Source of the DNA: Leptasterias polaris
Lineage: Eukaryota > Echinodermata > Asteroidea > Forcipulatida > Asteriidae
Direction of reading: 5' to 3'
Length of the DNA: 64,000 bases
Assembly: GCA_037783415.1 (NCBI GenBank)
Contig: JAZGTN010000070.1
Location: forward strand, 12,403,342-12,467,341
Below the pieces are notes generated by a model, which saw only the letters and a program-made list of their open reading frames with translations, was not told the origin of the DNA and searched no databases. Numbering within the stretch: the first letter of the stretch is position 1; each line of letters starts with the position of its first letter. A program made the position numbers and the translations under genes. Below are positions 23,733 to 36,489 of the stretch, one piece after another.

Positions 23733-23804
23733 ATATGTATGATGCCCGGGGATGCCAAAAACGCGGTTGACTGAATGCTCCGAATGTTGTTTTTAGACAA
23801 GTCC
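23733..23804 (-). CDS. LRR exon of the LGR gene (72 bp)
   Basis: Exactly 72 bp with acceptor GATGCAG and donor GTGAGT. The peptide DLSKNNIRSIQSTAF then LASPGIIH fits the LRR consensus L-x2-N-x-I-x2-I-x3-A-F. Phase 2 on both sides agrees with the neighbouring exons: the preceding exon ends GC and this one begins G, giving Ala before DLSKN. In the assembled protein it follows the repeat YLINDNI and precedes DLSRNQI. Confidence 0.85.
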
Positions 23805-24732
23805 CTGCATCGACAAGAAACAATATAAGTTGTCGTTAAGATGTCAAATCTGCGCACTAACTGTAGATAAGTCAAATACTACGGGGAAAACAATCATTAT
23901 ACAAATCAAGTAAATTCCATTTAATACCGTGAGAAAAGTATGACAAACCAATAAAAGAAAATACAGATCGTTTCGTTTTCCAAAATGAGGTTGTACACTC
24001 TTAACACTTCCGGGTCAGATTTGTGATTTTTTTTCTATAATAGGTCATCAAGCCTACCCACAAAATATGAGTTTTATCTCAGATTCTGAGGCAATTCTAC
24101 CGAGTGTTGGTCATTCCGATATAGATTGCTTGTCCTTCTGACCCCGTAATGGCTCAGGGCTCAAGGAACCCAGGGTCCCGTTCAATTTGATCCCGGAATA
24201 TATGTTTTCAACTAATGATTAATTGTACAAATACCAACAAGACCCCTAAGCTTTGCTTTTAATTATCAATCCTGCTAGCTGGGATATGTCCCCCCTCGCT
24301 AATTAAAGTCTCTAGGAAATGTCAAAAGACCCATTCTAATTATTATTATTATTGTTTTCATATTAATCTCAGCCGGAAACACGTTTATTGGCGTCATTCA
24401 ACGAACAACCGACGATATCATAAAGCTGTAACCTCTGGAAAATTTTAATTTGCAATACTCGTGGACGCTCATTTCAAGTAAACTCCAGCTATAATTACAG
24501 CTGCTCTTGGGAAACTGCAGTTGTAGACCTGTGGCAGACCCTTGTCCTGTTAAAACGTTTCTTTTCCGAACAGGACACTCCATTAAAACGTGCTGTACTT
24601 TGAGAAAATGGTAATTTGAAACTGGTATATTTGTTTCAAATTACAAGGTCAGAACAAATTAAATACAACCTGTACGGACAGTGCTACCCTTCTTTGACAA
24701 ACATAATACATAGCCTCTGCACCAGCTCTCAA

Positions 24733-24776
24733 AAGGTAGGGTGTACTCTTAGGAATTTCTCCACAAGTTAATGACC
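24733..24776 (-). repeat. Family B end fragment
   Basis: AAAGGTAGGGTGTACTCTTA then CTCCACAAGTTAATGACCA is the inverse of the family B right end. Confidence 0.55.
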
Positions 24777-24792
24777 ACAAATAATTATGTAC

Positions 24793-24795
24793 TTT

Positions 24796-24826
<31 letters not shown>

Positions 24827-24830
24827 TTTC
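24793..24830 (+). repeat. (TTTA)n microsatellite
   Basis: About nine TTTA units. Confidence 0.85.
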
Positions 24831-26662
24831 ATTTCTCGGGTAGATAAAAAGTACAATAATCCACATTTATCAGGTAAAAACATGGAAAGATACAGCAATG
24901 AGCAATTAAAATACAGAGGAAGAAAAAAGAAACAGCTGGAGTCCGAAGGGTTGCCTAAAAGAAACACATTTCATGTCTAGAGGCTCTCCTCTCCAGCCGG
25001 TCCTAAAGAGAACAACAATAAGTTGAAATAAAATAATATATAAATATATATATATACAAACAGCAATAAACAAATTATAATTACGCATTTAAATACACAT
25101 ACAAGGTCATACAAGATTTGTTAAAACTTAAATTGAAAAAAAATAAAGGTATATATATATTTATATAATTGGTAAAGTGCACTTGAAAGCTGTTGATAAT
25201 ATAAAACATTGATAGAAACGACCCCTTTGAATTATTGCAGTTTTATTGAAGAAGTTATCTTTTCACAGGAATTATTGATTCTGGAAAGGCTTCAGGCATG
25301 AAGTCTTTCTTAGGCATCTCAAAGCACACAAGTACAACAAGGGTGTTTTTTCTTTTATTATTTTCTTGCAACTTCGATGACCATTATTGAGCAAACAATT
25401 TAAAAGGTTTGTTACTACTGGTAAGTCTACTGTTTTTTGACAAAAACCCTGCCTTAAAAAACACTCATTGGTGACATGGTACTGTTTTGAAAAATATGTG
25501 TTTAAACGAATTATGTGTACTCCACCTAAAGATCTTACAAATTCCAAATCCCTTACTTTTTTTTTTTTTTTTTTTTTTTTTAATCCCTTACTTTTTTTTT
25601 AATCCCTTACTTTTGGCTTCGCCAAATATTATGAAACAATTTCAAGTTACTCAAGGTTGATTCTTAAACAAACGAAAAAACCATTAACGACCTGCCGTTA
25701 AAGCTCGTAGCCTTGGGGTATTAGCCACTCCTGCCTGAAATCACTCAATTCTTTGACATATTTCTCCTACGTGGTTGGCAAGTAGGACATTGTTTTTTAT
25801 TGAGTCTAAAGGCGCTTATCTGATGGCATAGACCAATTAAAAGGGATTGTGTGTATATACAATGTAAGTCCAGCCCTGATGAAGGATAGCCACGTCCGTG
25901 TCAATTTTTGTTATTATTGTTAACGCACAGTTTCACTTACATTTCATGTTGCATATTATTGCATCTGTGCTATACACAGCATCTTTATTACCTAATGACA
26001 CCTACTATCAAACGTACTGGTGGAAACACTACCATGGTTTAAGTGTGTGCCAGATTCCGTATGTTACACAAGTTTAGTAAATTAATTGAATGGTGTATAT
26101 ATAGAGTTATAATTTGGTATTACACACCGATGTGTGTTAAACACTGTATACATCGGTGTGAGGGTAAAACCAAATCATATTCCTTTTCCTCGTTGCAAAA
26201 TTCAACATGAGTTGTTTTACAAATTATTTAAAATTTATAACGATGTGTGAAGAGCACTGTACGTTTTGGGGTCCTGTGGGGAAAATACTTTCAGGTGAGA
26301 CTCGAAAGCAGGAGACAACCGCCAGACCACCGAGCGTCTGAGATGCCAATAAGAATGTGTCCAAAGCAGCAAATATCGCAAACACTAAAAAATTTCAATT
26401 TGTTATCCCCCTTGCAGGTGTTACGTCAAAATGAGTAAAATAAGAAGAATAAAAGTAACTTTAAAACTAGACAATCATGTTTTTTAAATGGGCGAATCTT
26501 TAAAAAAGCACTATAGAATAATATGGAAAACCCACGTTGTGCCACCTGTGGCTTCTCTTTCTTTTACAGACGCTATTCTCTTGATTAGTGCAGATCAAAC
26601 GTAGAGAAGAAAGAACAATACAAAATGTAATTATTTTGATTGCTCTGCAATGCTCTACTTAC

Positions 26663-26734
26663 GCTGATATGAGGTATTGCAGCGAGCCTTCTCTCCCGAG
26701 ATTAACTTCCGTAATGTTGTCGTTTATCAAATAT
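26663..26734 (-). CDS. LRR exon of the LGR gene (72 bp)
   Basis: Exactly 72 bp, one 24-residue leucine-rich repeat. The acceptor ends TTTCAG and the donor is GTAAGT. The peptide starts YLINDNITEVNLGRE and ends GSLQYLIS, with the N-x-I position of the LRR ridge conserved. It enters with one base and leaves with two (phase 2), so joining it to the 31564 and 23733 exons keeps the frame. Seventy-two-base LRR exons in phase 2 are typical of LGR receptor genes. Confidence 0.82.
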
Positions 26735-29700
26735 CTGAAAGGAAAGTTGAATGTGCTTTTATTATGAATAATAATCAAGTAGGCCTATTGTTACGAAAAA
26801 TACAAATATAAAAATAAGGCGAAATAAACTTGAAAGGTTACGGTTGCTTATTTTTAGATCACTAAATATGAAAACAAAAAAATACTAGACGGTTTAAAAA
26901 TATTATTAAATCCATTCAAGGCCTGCACCTTTTCGAATATACACCACAGCAGCCCTTCTTATTACATGTTTTAATTGATTAATTTATTTATATAGTTTGC
27001 TAATTGTTTGTGTGTTTGTATTTATTTATTTATTTATTTATCTTATTGGATTTATTTTTAACTGTGTACACATTTTCCGAACCAATGGAAATGGAGAAGT
27101 ATCTAGCTTGGGGTGACGTTAGTACATACAAGAAAACATCATAATGTTTTGTTTGTTTTGTTATTATTAATTTTTCTTTTTTACGTTCTTCCATACAGGG
27201 CCCGAAGAGACTTATATTAAATTCAAACAAAGCTCTCAGAAGAGTTTCACCTTAACCATACCACATTTTTCACTGTTTAGTTTAATACCACAGTAGCCTT
27301 TGCAAAAGTAATATTATAATACACCTTTTGAAATATCCAGATGGATCAATAATCGCCGAAAAGTTTAGCGAAAACAACAGTAAAATCGATACCGAAAATT
27401 ATCCGGGTTCCAATTAAAATACCGTCTCGCACACTAGATTGAAGGAAGAATGGGGGGGGGGGGGGTCGCCGCTGAGCGTTCTTTGAAATTACTTGTACAT
27501 CAATCCGCCGAAACAGCGATCAGTTATTGCAGCGTTTCGCTATGTCACCACGCGTCGTCCAAAAAATACCGACAAATTTGTCTTATTATATAGTACAAAC
27601 GGTGTACCTTTAAAACACGGGCCGCACGTGTCGGTCAACGCTCCACTGATATGACCGCCCCGTAGTTCTCTGAATTATGAGCAGATTTACGTACCAAATC
27701 CATACAGTGATTGATCTGGTTTGTACAAATGATAGTATATGCTGTAGAGCTTTAAGGCAGGAAGTATACTGATATCTGCTCGCCCAAAGACTGATATGCA
27801 GTCCCAGTGGGCGAATCGTCGAAATGTAGTTTCCTTTATTTCGGTGCTAGAATCTGCAGATGCACTAACAGTATCCCGGGAGAGTGGCTGTTGTTGCTGC
27901 CATTATTGCAAAAGCATAAAGATTACGCCACCTTGATGTGAATGGGAAGGGCTACGTCGTTGTTTTTTATTTTTATTTTTTTGCCAGGCCCGGAATATGT
28001 GTTGCAATGGTCGGAAATAGGTCAAATTTACGAATCCAATATTTGTTTTAAAGCCAGTTTCGGGTCAGCCTGACCCAGAAAAGGGTCAAGTCTCTTTGGA
28101 ACTTATGATCCGGGTCAATTCTGACCCATTGGTTCTCAGAGTGTATTACGTAACACTCGTCTGCCTTGACTAATTACCAATTTGCACTTAAGACTTATTC
28201 GTTAATTGTTATTATTATTATTTAATTTGTTTACTCATTAATTCATTTTATTAAGTTTTATGATGATTTGTTTAGAGATCTATTTATTTCGTTTTATTTA
28301 ACCAGGGTAGCCTGGGTGTCAGTTTTCACTCAACTTCTCTACTGGGGGCCCCGGATACACACGTTATACAAAAAGGAGTAAAATACAAAAAAATATATAT
28401 ATAAAAGAGTCGTTTGAAAAATATATAATTATATATAAATATAAACAATTTTTTTTTTTTACAAAAATGAGGATTAGAATCAAAACCAAACATAAATCAT
28501 ACTTCAAGTACATAGGCTAGGATAAAAACCAAATTATATAGTAAGAGATGTTTTAAGGGCATGAAAAGCTACACATTACTAATTACAGATACGTAATTTG
28601 AACTAACGAACTACGTGTGGTTCCTTTAAAATATCTGATTGTTTCAGTCGGGATTACGAGCTGCCAGAAAAAAAGTCGTTAATCCTCACATAGTATTTGG
28701 CTGTACCTCCGTCTTCTAATCTTGCATCTCCCAAAGGCAAATATTTCCCAAATTGTTTCAGAAATCGGAACCGCTCGAGGTATCCCACTCTTCAAAGGGC
28801 TTTAGCCTTGTCGTGCTATAACGATAAGGTGGGTTCTTGGATATTATGGCTGTTTGCTGTTCTACGCGTCTTCACGGAATTTTCTTGTGCACCTGTTGTA
28901 CTGATCCACGGAAATCTAGACTCCCTCCTACTGTTGATGTATTCGTGGGATACATTTTGAAACACACGTTTTTCAATTTGCTTTTTTGTTGCTATTGTGG
29001 TTCGTATCAAGTTACGGTTGATCTGTTCGTAAGGGTGACGTGGTTCAGTGTTAGCCACGCCCATTTTACACATATTATGGGCTCCGCAGAAACCCACATG
29101 AATTATATTGACCTCGTTTTCTGGATGATTTATGTAGGAATATTAATTTATAATTTGACTGGGTTTTTATATACGTCCGTCAAAGACTGTGTCTCCTTCG
29201 AAGTAAATGTTGCTGTCGTTATCAATGCAAATGAAACGATGAAATGAGTGTTGTTGTTGTTGTTGTTGTTGTTTTTTCTGTATATTTTTTCCTTTTTCCT
29301 TTTTTATCAAATCGTTACCAACATCACGAAGTGCCAGAAGCATGAACGATCGGAAGGAAAGCTCATTTTGATTTTTTTGTGGTTTTGATTTGTTGATCGG
29401 TATAATACAATTTGCAGCTTTAGTTCTGAAAAACATTTAGTTTCTTAACTTATGCTAAGTTGATGAACGGAAAAAACCCTAATGAACTTGGATCTACGTT
29501 TTCACGTAGTGCCAAAAATATATTTGCTTATAAAGCTGACGCGGTTCCCCAGATTTTGCGTTTTCACGAAGTGTCAAAAAAAAAGTTTGACCCGCAGTGT
29601 TTTTTTGAAAAGGCAAAACAACTCGAAGATTCTTGAATCATGTTTTCGGGAAGTTCCAACAATATTGTTGGCCCTTTGTGAATACGCGGCCGGCCGTAAT

Positions 29701-29994
29701 CACTCATTAATGAAACACGTTACGACCAATTTTAAAACAGATCTGTATGATTTGAGATCTCCATTTCCCTCATGTAAACATTCACAGAGAAAAAGTATGA
29801 ACAGTCTACGAACCAATGATTTCAAAATTAACTTAACGTCAAACGTGATTTTCTCAAACCATTGGGTTGCATTCGGACTTGATTACACTCCGTGATGTTG
29901 CTGAGTAAATGTATGATAGCTTTGGAGCTTGAAATAGCAAATTGCCTAATAATGATAACAAAATCCTTCCTATTGCATTTCATCCGTGAGGTCC

Positions 29995-30240
29995 CTAAAC
30001 GCTGTCAACACCTAAACAATTATACATATTGAACATTTTTTTAACCCGGGTTTTGAAGTGTCCAGAGGTCTCGGCTTGTTTGACATCATCTGGTAAACTG
30101 TTCCATAATTGAACAGCAGCAGATTGGAAAGAGCGTATTACTTGGATTTATATACTGGGAATTTCAAAAGAGATTTATTGGTTGACCGCAGATGTCTAGC
30201 TGGTCTACCTATAGCCAATGAGAAGCATATAGTGTGTACT
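29995..30240 (-). pseudogene. LINE ORF2 C-terminal fragment
   Basis: On the minus strand: RPARHLRSTNKSLLKFP, then after a frame change RSFQSAAVQLWNSLPDD and VKQAETSGHFKTRVKKMF, stop at 29995-29997. This is the conserved end of LINE ORF2 (RSF..A..LWN-x-LP). A frameshift marks it as dead. Confidence 0.72.
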
Positions 30241-30430
30241 TGTTATAGACAATATACGGTACTGTTTAATTGCCGTGAAAAGCCACCTGTGCATCCTTTA
30301 ATTAAATGATTAATTAGCAAAAAAACGATTTTGGGGGGGGGGGGGGGCGAGTGGGTATTAACCCGCCATGTCTCCGTCATGCGTTGGGTGTTAGGGCGTA
30401 GTACGTTATTCTTTAAAATGAAAATACGCG

Positions 30431-30637
30431 CCTTTCGTAATATGGATGCGCCTTTCGTAATATGTATGCATGACGTCATCATCGTAATAAATAACGAGGC
30501 TACCGGCGCAGTGCCACTAACACATCGATCCAGTAAACCCCGGCTCATATTTCATTGACCAATCACAGCCGCGAAATATGTAATATAGCCTCGTTATGGA
30601 TTACATTGATGACGTCATACATTAATATTGAGAAAGG
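30431..30637. repeat. Foldback element
   Basis: Left arm CCTTTCGTAATATG..TGACGTCATCATCG..AACGAGGCT; right arm AGCCTCGTTATGGA..TGATGACGTCATAC..AATATTGAGAAAGG. The left start CCTTTCGTAATATG is duplicated 20 bp apart. The loop carries a CAATCACAGCCGCGAAAT block shared with 3028-3180. Confidence 0.7.
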
Positions 30638-31563
30638 TATGTAGACCCCTTGCATTGGCATGCAGTGGCATGCAGTAAGGGGACTGTTTTGGGGGTTTGG
30701 GACGTCATATGCAAGTAGACTACTCGGATACATAGAATTATGTGCGTTGCTTGGCTGGCGTTTACTTTCAGGTTTACGCTTTACGCACAACGAATGACGG
30801 ACACGTTATTCCGACTTTACCTTGTTTGTAAGTTAATACGTCAAACACGCGCGCATCTGTTGCAAGCGGAGGCTTCCGCTACGTGTCCGTATTATTTTAC
30901 CCCCAAAACCCACACTCATTCCATCGTTCAAACTGAACTGATTTTTCTTTTAGGACTTAGAATCTTTGAAAACCATATGACAGGAAAAAGGATGTTTGAT
31001 TGATTTATTTATTTTTTATTGATTTGTTTGTTCTTACATAAACCGCCAGAGACAAAACCGCCCAGTTCATCTTATGAGCTTCTGGCAGTTGACGGAGCCA
31101 GTTTGCGCGCAGTGGAGGTAGCAGTGGAGGGGCCTGTAAAGTCTTTTTATTTTTATTAAAACGTTCAATTTGTTTTGGGACAGATCAAAAACTAAACGAA
31201 ACGAAACATTTACTTTTGGCCGATTCCCCTTTGAAATTGTCAACATTTTGCAGACCAAGAACTTTTAATCTTCAATTGAATGTATGTAAATACAAACATA
31301 AAAAGCCTTTAGGGAGTGTTTTTGTATATTTGTTTTTCATGGAATTTGGCGCCATTTAAATACGGTAATAGTATATTTTAAAAATAAAGATTATGAGTTC
31401 TATATAAGTTTCAAAGTGAACCTATCACCATAAATTGAATTTAATCGACCGCGGGTATCCTCCAGGTGCCAATAACTAAGCCCTTTTCGTGCCAATTCCT
31501 TACAAATGCGGATCGGAATGTATCACCATTCCTAAGAGTCACGTTCTTTAACAAGATACTCAC

Positions 31564-31656
31564 AGCTTGACGACGTAAGGAAAACGTGATAAGTTGACCA
31601 GCGAATGTACAGTCACGTCCACGTCATCCATGTCAGTATGAACTCCATCCAAAGAT
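31564..31656 (-). CDS. First LRR exon of the LGR gene (93 bp)
   Basis: The exon has acceptor TTTACAG and donor GTGAGT. Read in the phase set by its neighbours it gives SLDGVHTDMDDVDV then TVHSLVNLSRFPYVVKL, and the next exon continues YLINDNI. This corresponds to the first repeat after the LRR cap in relaxin receptors (short divergent strand, then F-x2-L-x2-L). It is 21 bp longer than the later LRR exons, as expected for a cap-joining repeat. It leaves in phase 2, like every later exon. Relatively weak LRR consensus on its own; the match in frame and order carries the call. Confidence 0.75.
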
Positions 31657-31835
31657 CTGTAAATTGAAAAAAATATATAAACAAAAAATAATGAGACCTG
31701 GAGACAATTAAGTTATAATGTCTGTTGAGTCTTTGTCGGTCGTTTTGCTCATGTTACGGTGATAACAATACCTTTATTAAATTTCCCCATCTAGTGTGTT
31801 GAATTTTGTTAGGCACGTGCGTGGCCCATACATGT

Positions 31836-32095
31836 AAACCCTATACCTCAATGAGGTCCGGACCTAAATATGGTCCGACACTGTTCTTTTAAAATGTGAC
31901 TGAACCTAAACGTTGCCTCGATGTTTGATATTAATGTATAGCACCATTTCTGTACCATAATGTAGCACAACCTTTGTACCAAATGTAGCACCAATGTCGT
32001 ATCAAAATGTAGCAAAAACTTTGGACATAGATGTAGGACCAACGTTGTGCCAAGGTAGCAGAAACCTTTACCAAAATGTTGCCCGGAGTTAAATT
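31836..32095. repeat. Array of loose AATGTAGCACC units
   Basis: ATGTAGCACAACCTTTGTACC, AATGTAGCACCAATG, AATGTAGCAAAAACTTTG and similar words recur every 20-30 bp. Related arrays occur at 9195-9275, 9846-9925 and 18405-18545. Confidence 0.55.
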
Positions 32096-34285
32096 GGGAC
32101 TCAAATGGTAGGGATAAGCCCGAGTCCGTTTTGGGATTTGGGGCTTTGGCAAGGTGCAGCATTGTCGCTATACTTTCGTAAACACTCATCGATTCACTTA
32201 TACTTAACATTTCCAAGGACACTGTTCATTGCCCTCCGTAATGGCTTATACTCCACATGAACAGAGTTATTAACAATTACGTTTTCGTGTAAACATGAAA
32301 AGTAATAAAAGTCTTGTACACAATATTTCATCTCAAATCTTCAAGGGAGGGAGTTTTATGGGGGTTTTGTGGGGTATTTCTTTCCTTTTCTGCTTCTTTA
32401 GCGCAACATGAAAAGTGATAATGTGCTCAACAACGTTTTCAATTTCTAACGTCAGATACCTGGGTAATCATGCTAGTAAAATTGTTTTGATTTATTGTCT
32501 TAATATGTTTTTTATGTTCTTGTCAAATTCCTTTCGAATTGATGTCTGCTTTTATTCCAGTCTCTGAAGTCAACAATTCTTCAAATGGAAATGGTTTTTC
32601 CCCGCTTTACTCGTCTTAACACCTGCTGTTCTCCATGTTATTTTGTGTACGTCAATAGGTAGCGACTGACATTTCACCGTGTATCATGTCACTTGATTTT
32701 CTTGTCAGTTCTTTTTTACAACAATTTTCAGTAGATAATAATATGTGATGATTATTAATGTTTCGAGTGTATGTGTATGTGAAGAGCAGGTGCAATCACT
32801 GAGACTTATGAGAATTTTTATTTGTAGCGCCAAAACCATCAGCATCAATTTCTACATATCGAAGAACCGCACATAGGTTTGGAATGTTGATCGTACACGC
32901 TTTAAAAACCTCTCGGTTCAACCCGGATTCCGAGTCCATTGGCCGTGTTGACCCGGAATTTCGATTTTTCTTTTTAAATGTGACGGAATCTGCGACAGTT
33001 TGACACATATGTATATGGATCGGTTTGACAATCTCCGGGCCATTCCCGACCCCTTACGACACCCGGAGTCCAAATCAGTTTGAACCGGGGGGTTTTAGAG
33101 TTGTAGCGCTATCATTGGTAATTATTATTATGATTTTTTTTTCTACAATCATGTCATTTGCGATGCGTTATCTCTAACGGTGCAGTCCATGCCGATGTTA
33201 TTTCTCACATTACCTGAGATTAGGTCAGACTTTTTTTAGCCTAGGTTTGGTTTCAGTGAATGGAATAGGATAAACTACGCCCGTGATAAATACTACTTTA
33301 TGTTGTATTAACGAGGCTTGCTTAGTCTTTGGTTTTCAACACCCATGTTTTTCATTCTAGGGTTAGGTTAAGATGACTGCAGCGTAACCACTCACTGTAA
33401 ATGGTACATTAGTTCAAGAGTCAAGAAGTGCATCCGGCACCCATGCATCTTCGGTTTTCAACATCGATTATGTTGTTATATATGGTTCAGTTGAGATGAT
33501 TGCAGCATAACCAATGTATGTCACATTAGTTTGAGAGCCATGAAGTGCCTCCGGCACCCGTGCGTCTCAAGGCAGTATCTTTGTCACACTTGTTGCGTCG
33601 TTGTTCGACCATTTCAAGGAAATAATGGCAGTTGATGGACGTTTGAAACAACCAAAACAGGAAATGCGTTGATTCCATTCATTTCAGTTGATTTTAAGCA
33701 CTCCAAGATGTTTTGAGCATTCTTTTTGTAAGCACATTTTGTGCGCTCCACCAACAAAATCAGTAAGAATACTTTCAAAATGTCAAGTTCCTTATTAAGA
33801 CCTAAACAAAATGCAAGGACAATTTCAAATTCCCCCGGGTTGATTCTTTGAAATAAAATAAAAATATTAAGAAAAACCACACACACATTAATGACTGTCC
33901 TTTAAAGAATGCCCAATGAATCATGAATAAAACTCCTTGCCTTGGGCTAACACCCACTCTTGGCTCAAATCATTCGTGTCTTCAACAGATGGCTTCCACT
34001 TGGCTTGGCGAATTGGAATTTGTTTTATCAAGTCTAACGAGTCGTGTCAGTTTACACTATTTGAAAGGGTTTGTGTTCACACAAACAGAAATATGATACG
34101 CTAATATAAAAAGTACCGCTGGAAACAGCGCGATGGTGTATCATCGTGTACAGATTCGGAAGTTATCTCACCGAAGGTTAGACTCAGATTCTTGATCAGA
34201 AGACCGTCTTCTTATCCTAGTGTTGTTTATTCTGCTTGTAGAGGCATCCGTTATTTTTCATTAGGGATGATAATTAACACTAAGC

Positions 34286-34560
34286 GGCTATGAGCACCAG
34301 ACTCAAGCTCTGGTGTTTTTGAGCAGCAGAGTGTAGGTTTGAGTCCCAGTCTTGCGCTTGTGTCCTTAAAGAATACTTAACCATTTTTGCTTCGTCCTTT
34401 GGAGGGGACGTAAGGTCCCATGTGTTGTGTAATGCACATAAAAGAGCAAGTTTATACACCTCTCACTAAGCCTAAGAGAAGGGGTTGTCCCGGTGTTTCT
34501 GCTGGGTGCGCCGAATGAGATTAGAAACACTTATAAGGTGTCACACAAATTGTTCTTATA
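34286..34560 (+). repeat. tRNA-derived SINE, same family
   Basis: CAGACTCAAGCTCTGGTGTT, AGCAGCAGAGTGTAGGTTTG with a B box GGTTTGAGTCC, then a body (GGGGACGTAAGGTCCC, GTGTTGTGTAATGCAC) matching 9283-9850. The extreme 5' end is degraded. Confidence 0.7.
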
Positions 34561-35034
34561 ATGCAGAAATAGGAGATAACAAGAGGGTTATCTTTGTTCG
34601 AGCTCTTGTTGGTAGATACGTAAGCTTCATAAGACTCTGTCTGGTATGTTTATTTGTATCATTGTTTTTATTTATTTATTTTTTATTAATGTTGACAGGC
34701 AATATGATTTACGCTTCTTGTTATAGGCCTATTTTTTGTTTTTCCTCGAAGCCGTATTTTGTATTGTCTAAAATATTTATGAAAAATAGATTAAAAAGAA
34801 CATGAGGGGAAAAGGAGGGGAAAAAAGAAAGATCGAAAATGATGACACAATACAAATAACTTGTTTGTTATTATTATAAGAGTAACGCGATTGTGATGAG
34901 ACGCAATCAAAACCAGTAAATGTATCAGTGTTTATTATTTTATTTGTATTATTAATTTTTTAAAGATTTTAGTCGTCATGCAAACTGTTGGCTAGGCATG
35001 CGCATTCTTTTCGAGTTTAAACCCCTATTTCATT

Positions 35035-35195
35035 TAACCCTCTATGCCGACACATGTTCCTAACTCTTACCCTAATCCTAACACCAACTATAACCCTAAC
35101 CCTAACTCCCAACCTGAACATCACCTTAACCCTTGCATATAGACCACAAGGGGGTTATCAGAATAAATGATTGTCGGAACATAGGAGAGTCGGAA
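35035..35195. repeat. Dispersed repeat with internal TAACCC units
   Basis: GCCGACACATGTTCC at the left, several ACCCTAA-like units (best TAACCCTAACCCTAAC near 35091), ACCACAAGGGGGTTATC, and GTCGGAACATAGG at the right. The telomere-like run is short and internal to a dispersed repeat. Confidence 0.6.
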
Positions 35196-35967
35196 TATTA
35201 TATAGAGCAGTCGCCCTTTTCAAAATCAAGGATATAGCCCACTTGTCAAAGAGACAAGATACACTCACTTGGTTTAAAATAAAGTACGATCAATCTCTTG
35301 TTACACATGTCGTTAAGTACGTTATCTCACTGAATCTCAATAAACAAGCCGATCGATAAATTATTCCTACATCCCTCGGGTTTGTTCTGATCAAAGATCT
35401 GCTCGTAAGATGTCTGTCATTGTAATTGCTCACTCCAAACTAAAAGTTACTTTGTAAAGGGACTATTAAATACTCTCCTTGGTGCTCACCAACGGTCTTT
35501 AAAACTCAGCTTTCATTGTTTTAATTCTTAAGAAAGATCTAAGCTGAATCCTCTCGATATTGTTATACGGTTTTTTCTGGGACAATTATTTGATTGATTA
35601 AAACATTGCCAGCTTTATGACCTAGTTTTACTTTCAGATAACAGTGGCGTAACCATCGGTGAAGTGGGTCCCCCCATGTTCTGAACCTTTGCCCTCTGCT
35701 TTTGGACATTTAAATGAGATGGAAGACATGCACAACTGAATGGTTCGAAAGAGTAGAAGAAAGGGGAAAACATTCTACACACCTAGTTTATAGCTTTGAC
35801 CCCGGTTGCTTCACCAAAGGGGAAAAACAATAAAAAATAAACAAACTTATAATACAAATGTAATGGTAAGTAAATAACCAAATAAATAAACAATAATTAC
35901 AAAACAAACAAAAGAAGTAGTTAAACAAAGACACACACATGGATACAACAAAACTACAGAAAATTAC

Positions 35968-36181
35968 CGGGTGAGAAATGACCCGGATTCTGGTTCCCTT
36001 GGAGCCTGGCCAGTTTCCGGAAACTGGTCAATATTTTGAATTTGCCTAGTGCTTTGTGTCAGTGTGGCCCATTTCTGGGTCATTTAAATATCGATTATGG
36101 GTCAAATTGACCCATAAATGGGTCAGGCCCCAAGGGAATTGGACTCCGGGTCAATTTTGACCCTGGAGTCATTAGAGTGTA
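35968..36181. repeat. GGGTCA/TGACCC foldback repeat
   Basis: The left arm ATGACCCGGATTCTGG..CCCTTGGAGCC pairs with the right arm AAGGGAATTGGACTCCGGGTCA. GGGTCAAATTGACCC lies between. Shorter or decayed relatives are at 28055-28145, 32925-33080, about 23995-24200 and 53581-53625. Confidence 0.6.
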
Positions 36182-36489
36182 GGTGCCTAAACACTCGCCA
36201 ATTTTTCCTCGGCGCTGTCTTTTTTCATTATATTTTTGTATTATGATGAGGAACATCCGAAACCGAACTATTGCTACTCAAAGGATCTGAAAACTAAAAA
36301 ACTATTATATCTGAACACCCCCCGTTCACTACCGATCCCACAGGGTCAAAAGGATCACGATATTTTGGTTGAAATATTTACCCATCACTTCCCAGTAAAA
36401 TAAGTGGAAATACTCCAGTACAGTACAATAAATAGATTTGTATTGTCGCATAGACGTTTTTCAAATAACAAGTCAACAGATACAGGGTC

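Larger units (their letters stand above)
23805..26662. other. LGR intron
   Basis: It holds a degenerate GACCC-type repeat (about 23995-24200), a family B end fragment (24733-24776), an (ATTT)n microsatellite (24793-24830) and poly-T with duplicated short words near 25555-25612. Nothing recognised in 25620-26660. Confidence 0.55.
26735..31563. other. LGR intron
   Basis: It holds a G run near 27452, a GACCC-type repeat (28055-28145), CACGAAGTG / ACTTCGTG words (29500-29660), a LINE 3' fragment (29995-30240), a G run near 30334 and a foldback (30431-30637). Nothing recognised in 26740-27440, 28150-29490 or 30640-31560. Confidence 0.55.

Noticed and set aside
35091..35107. Interstitial telomere
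   Set aside because: Only two or three perfect units inside a dispersed repeat with a partner elsewhere; not a fused chromosome end.
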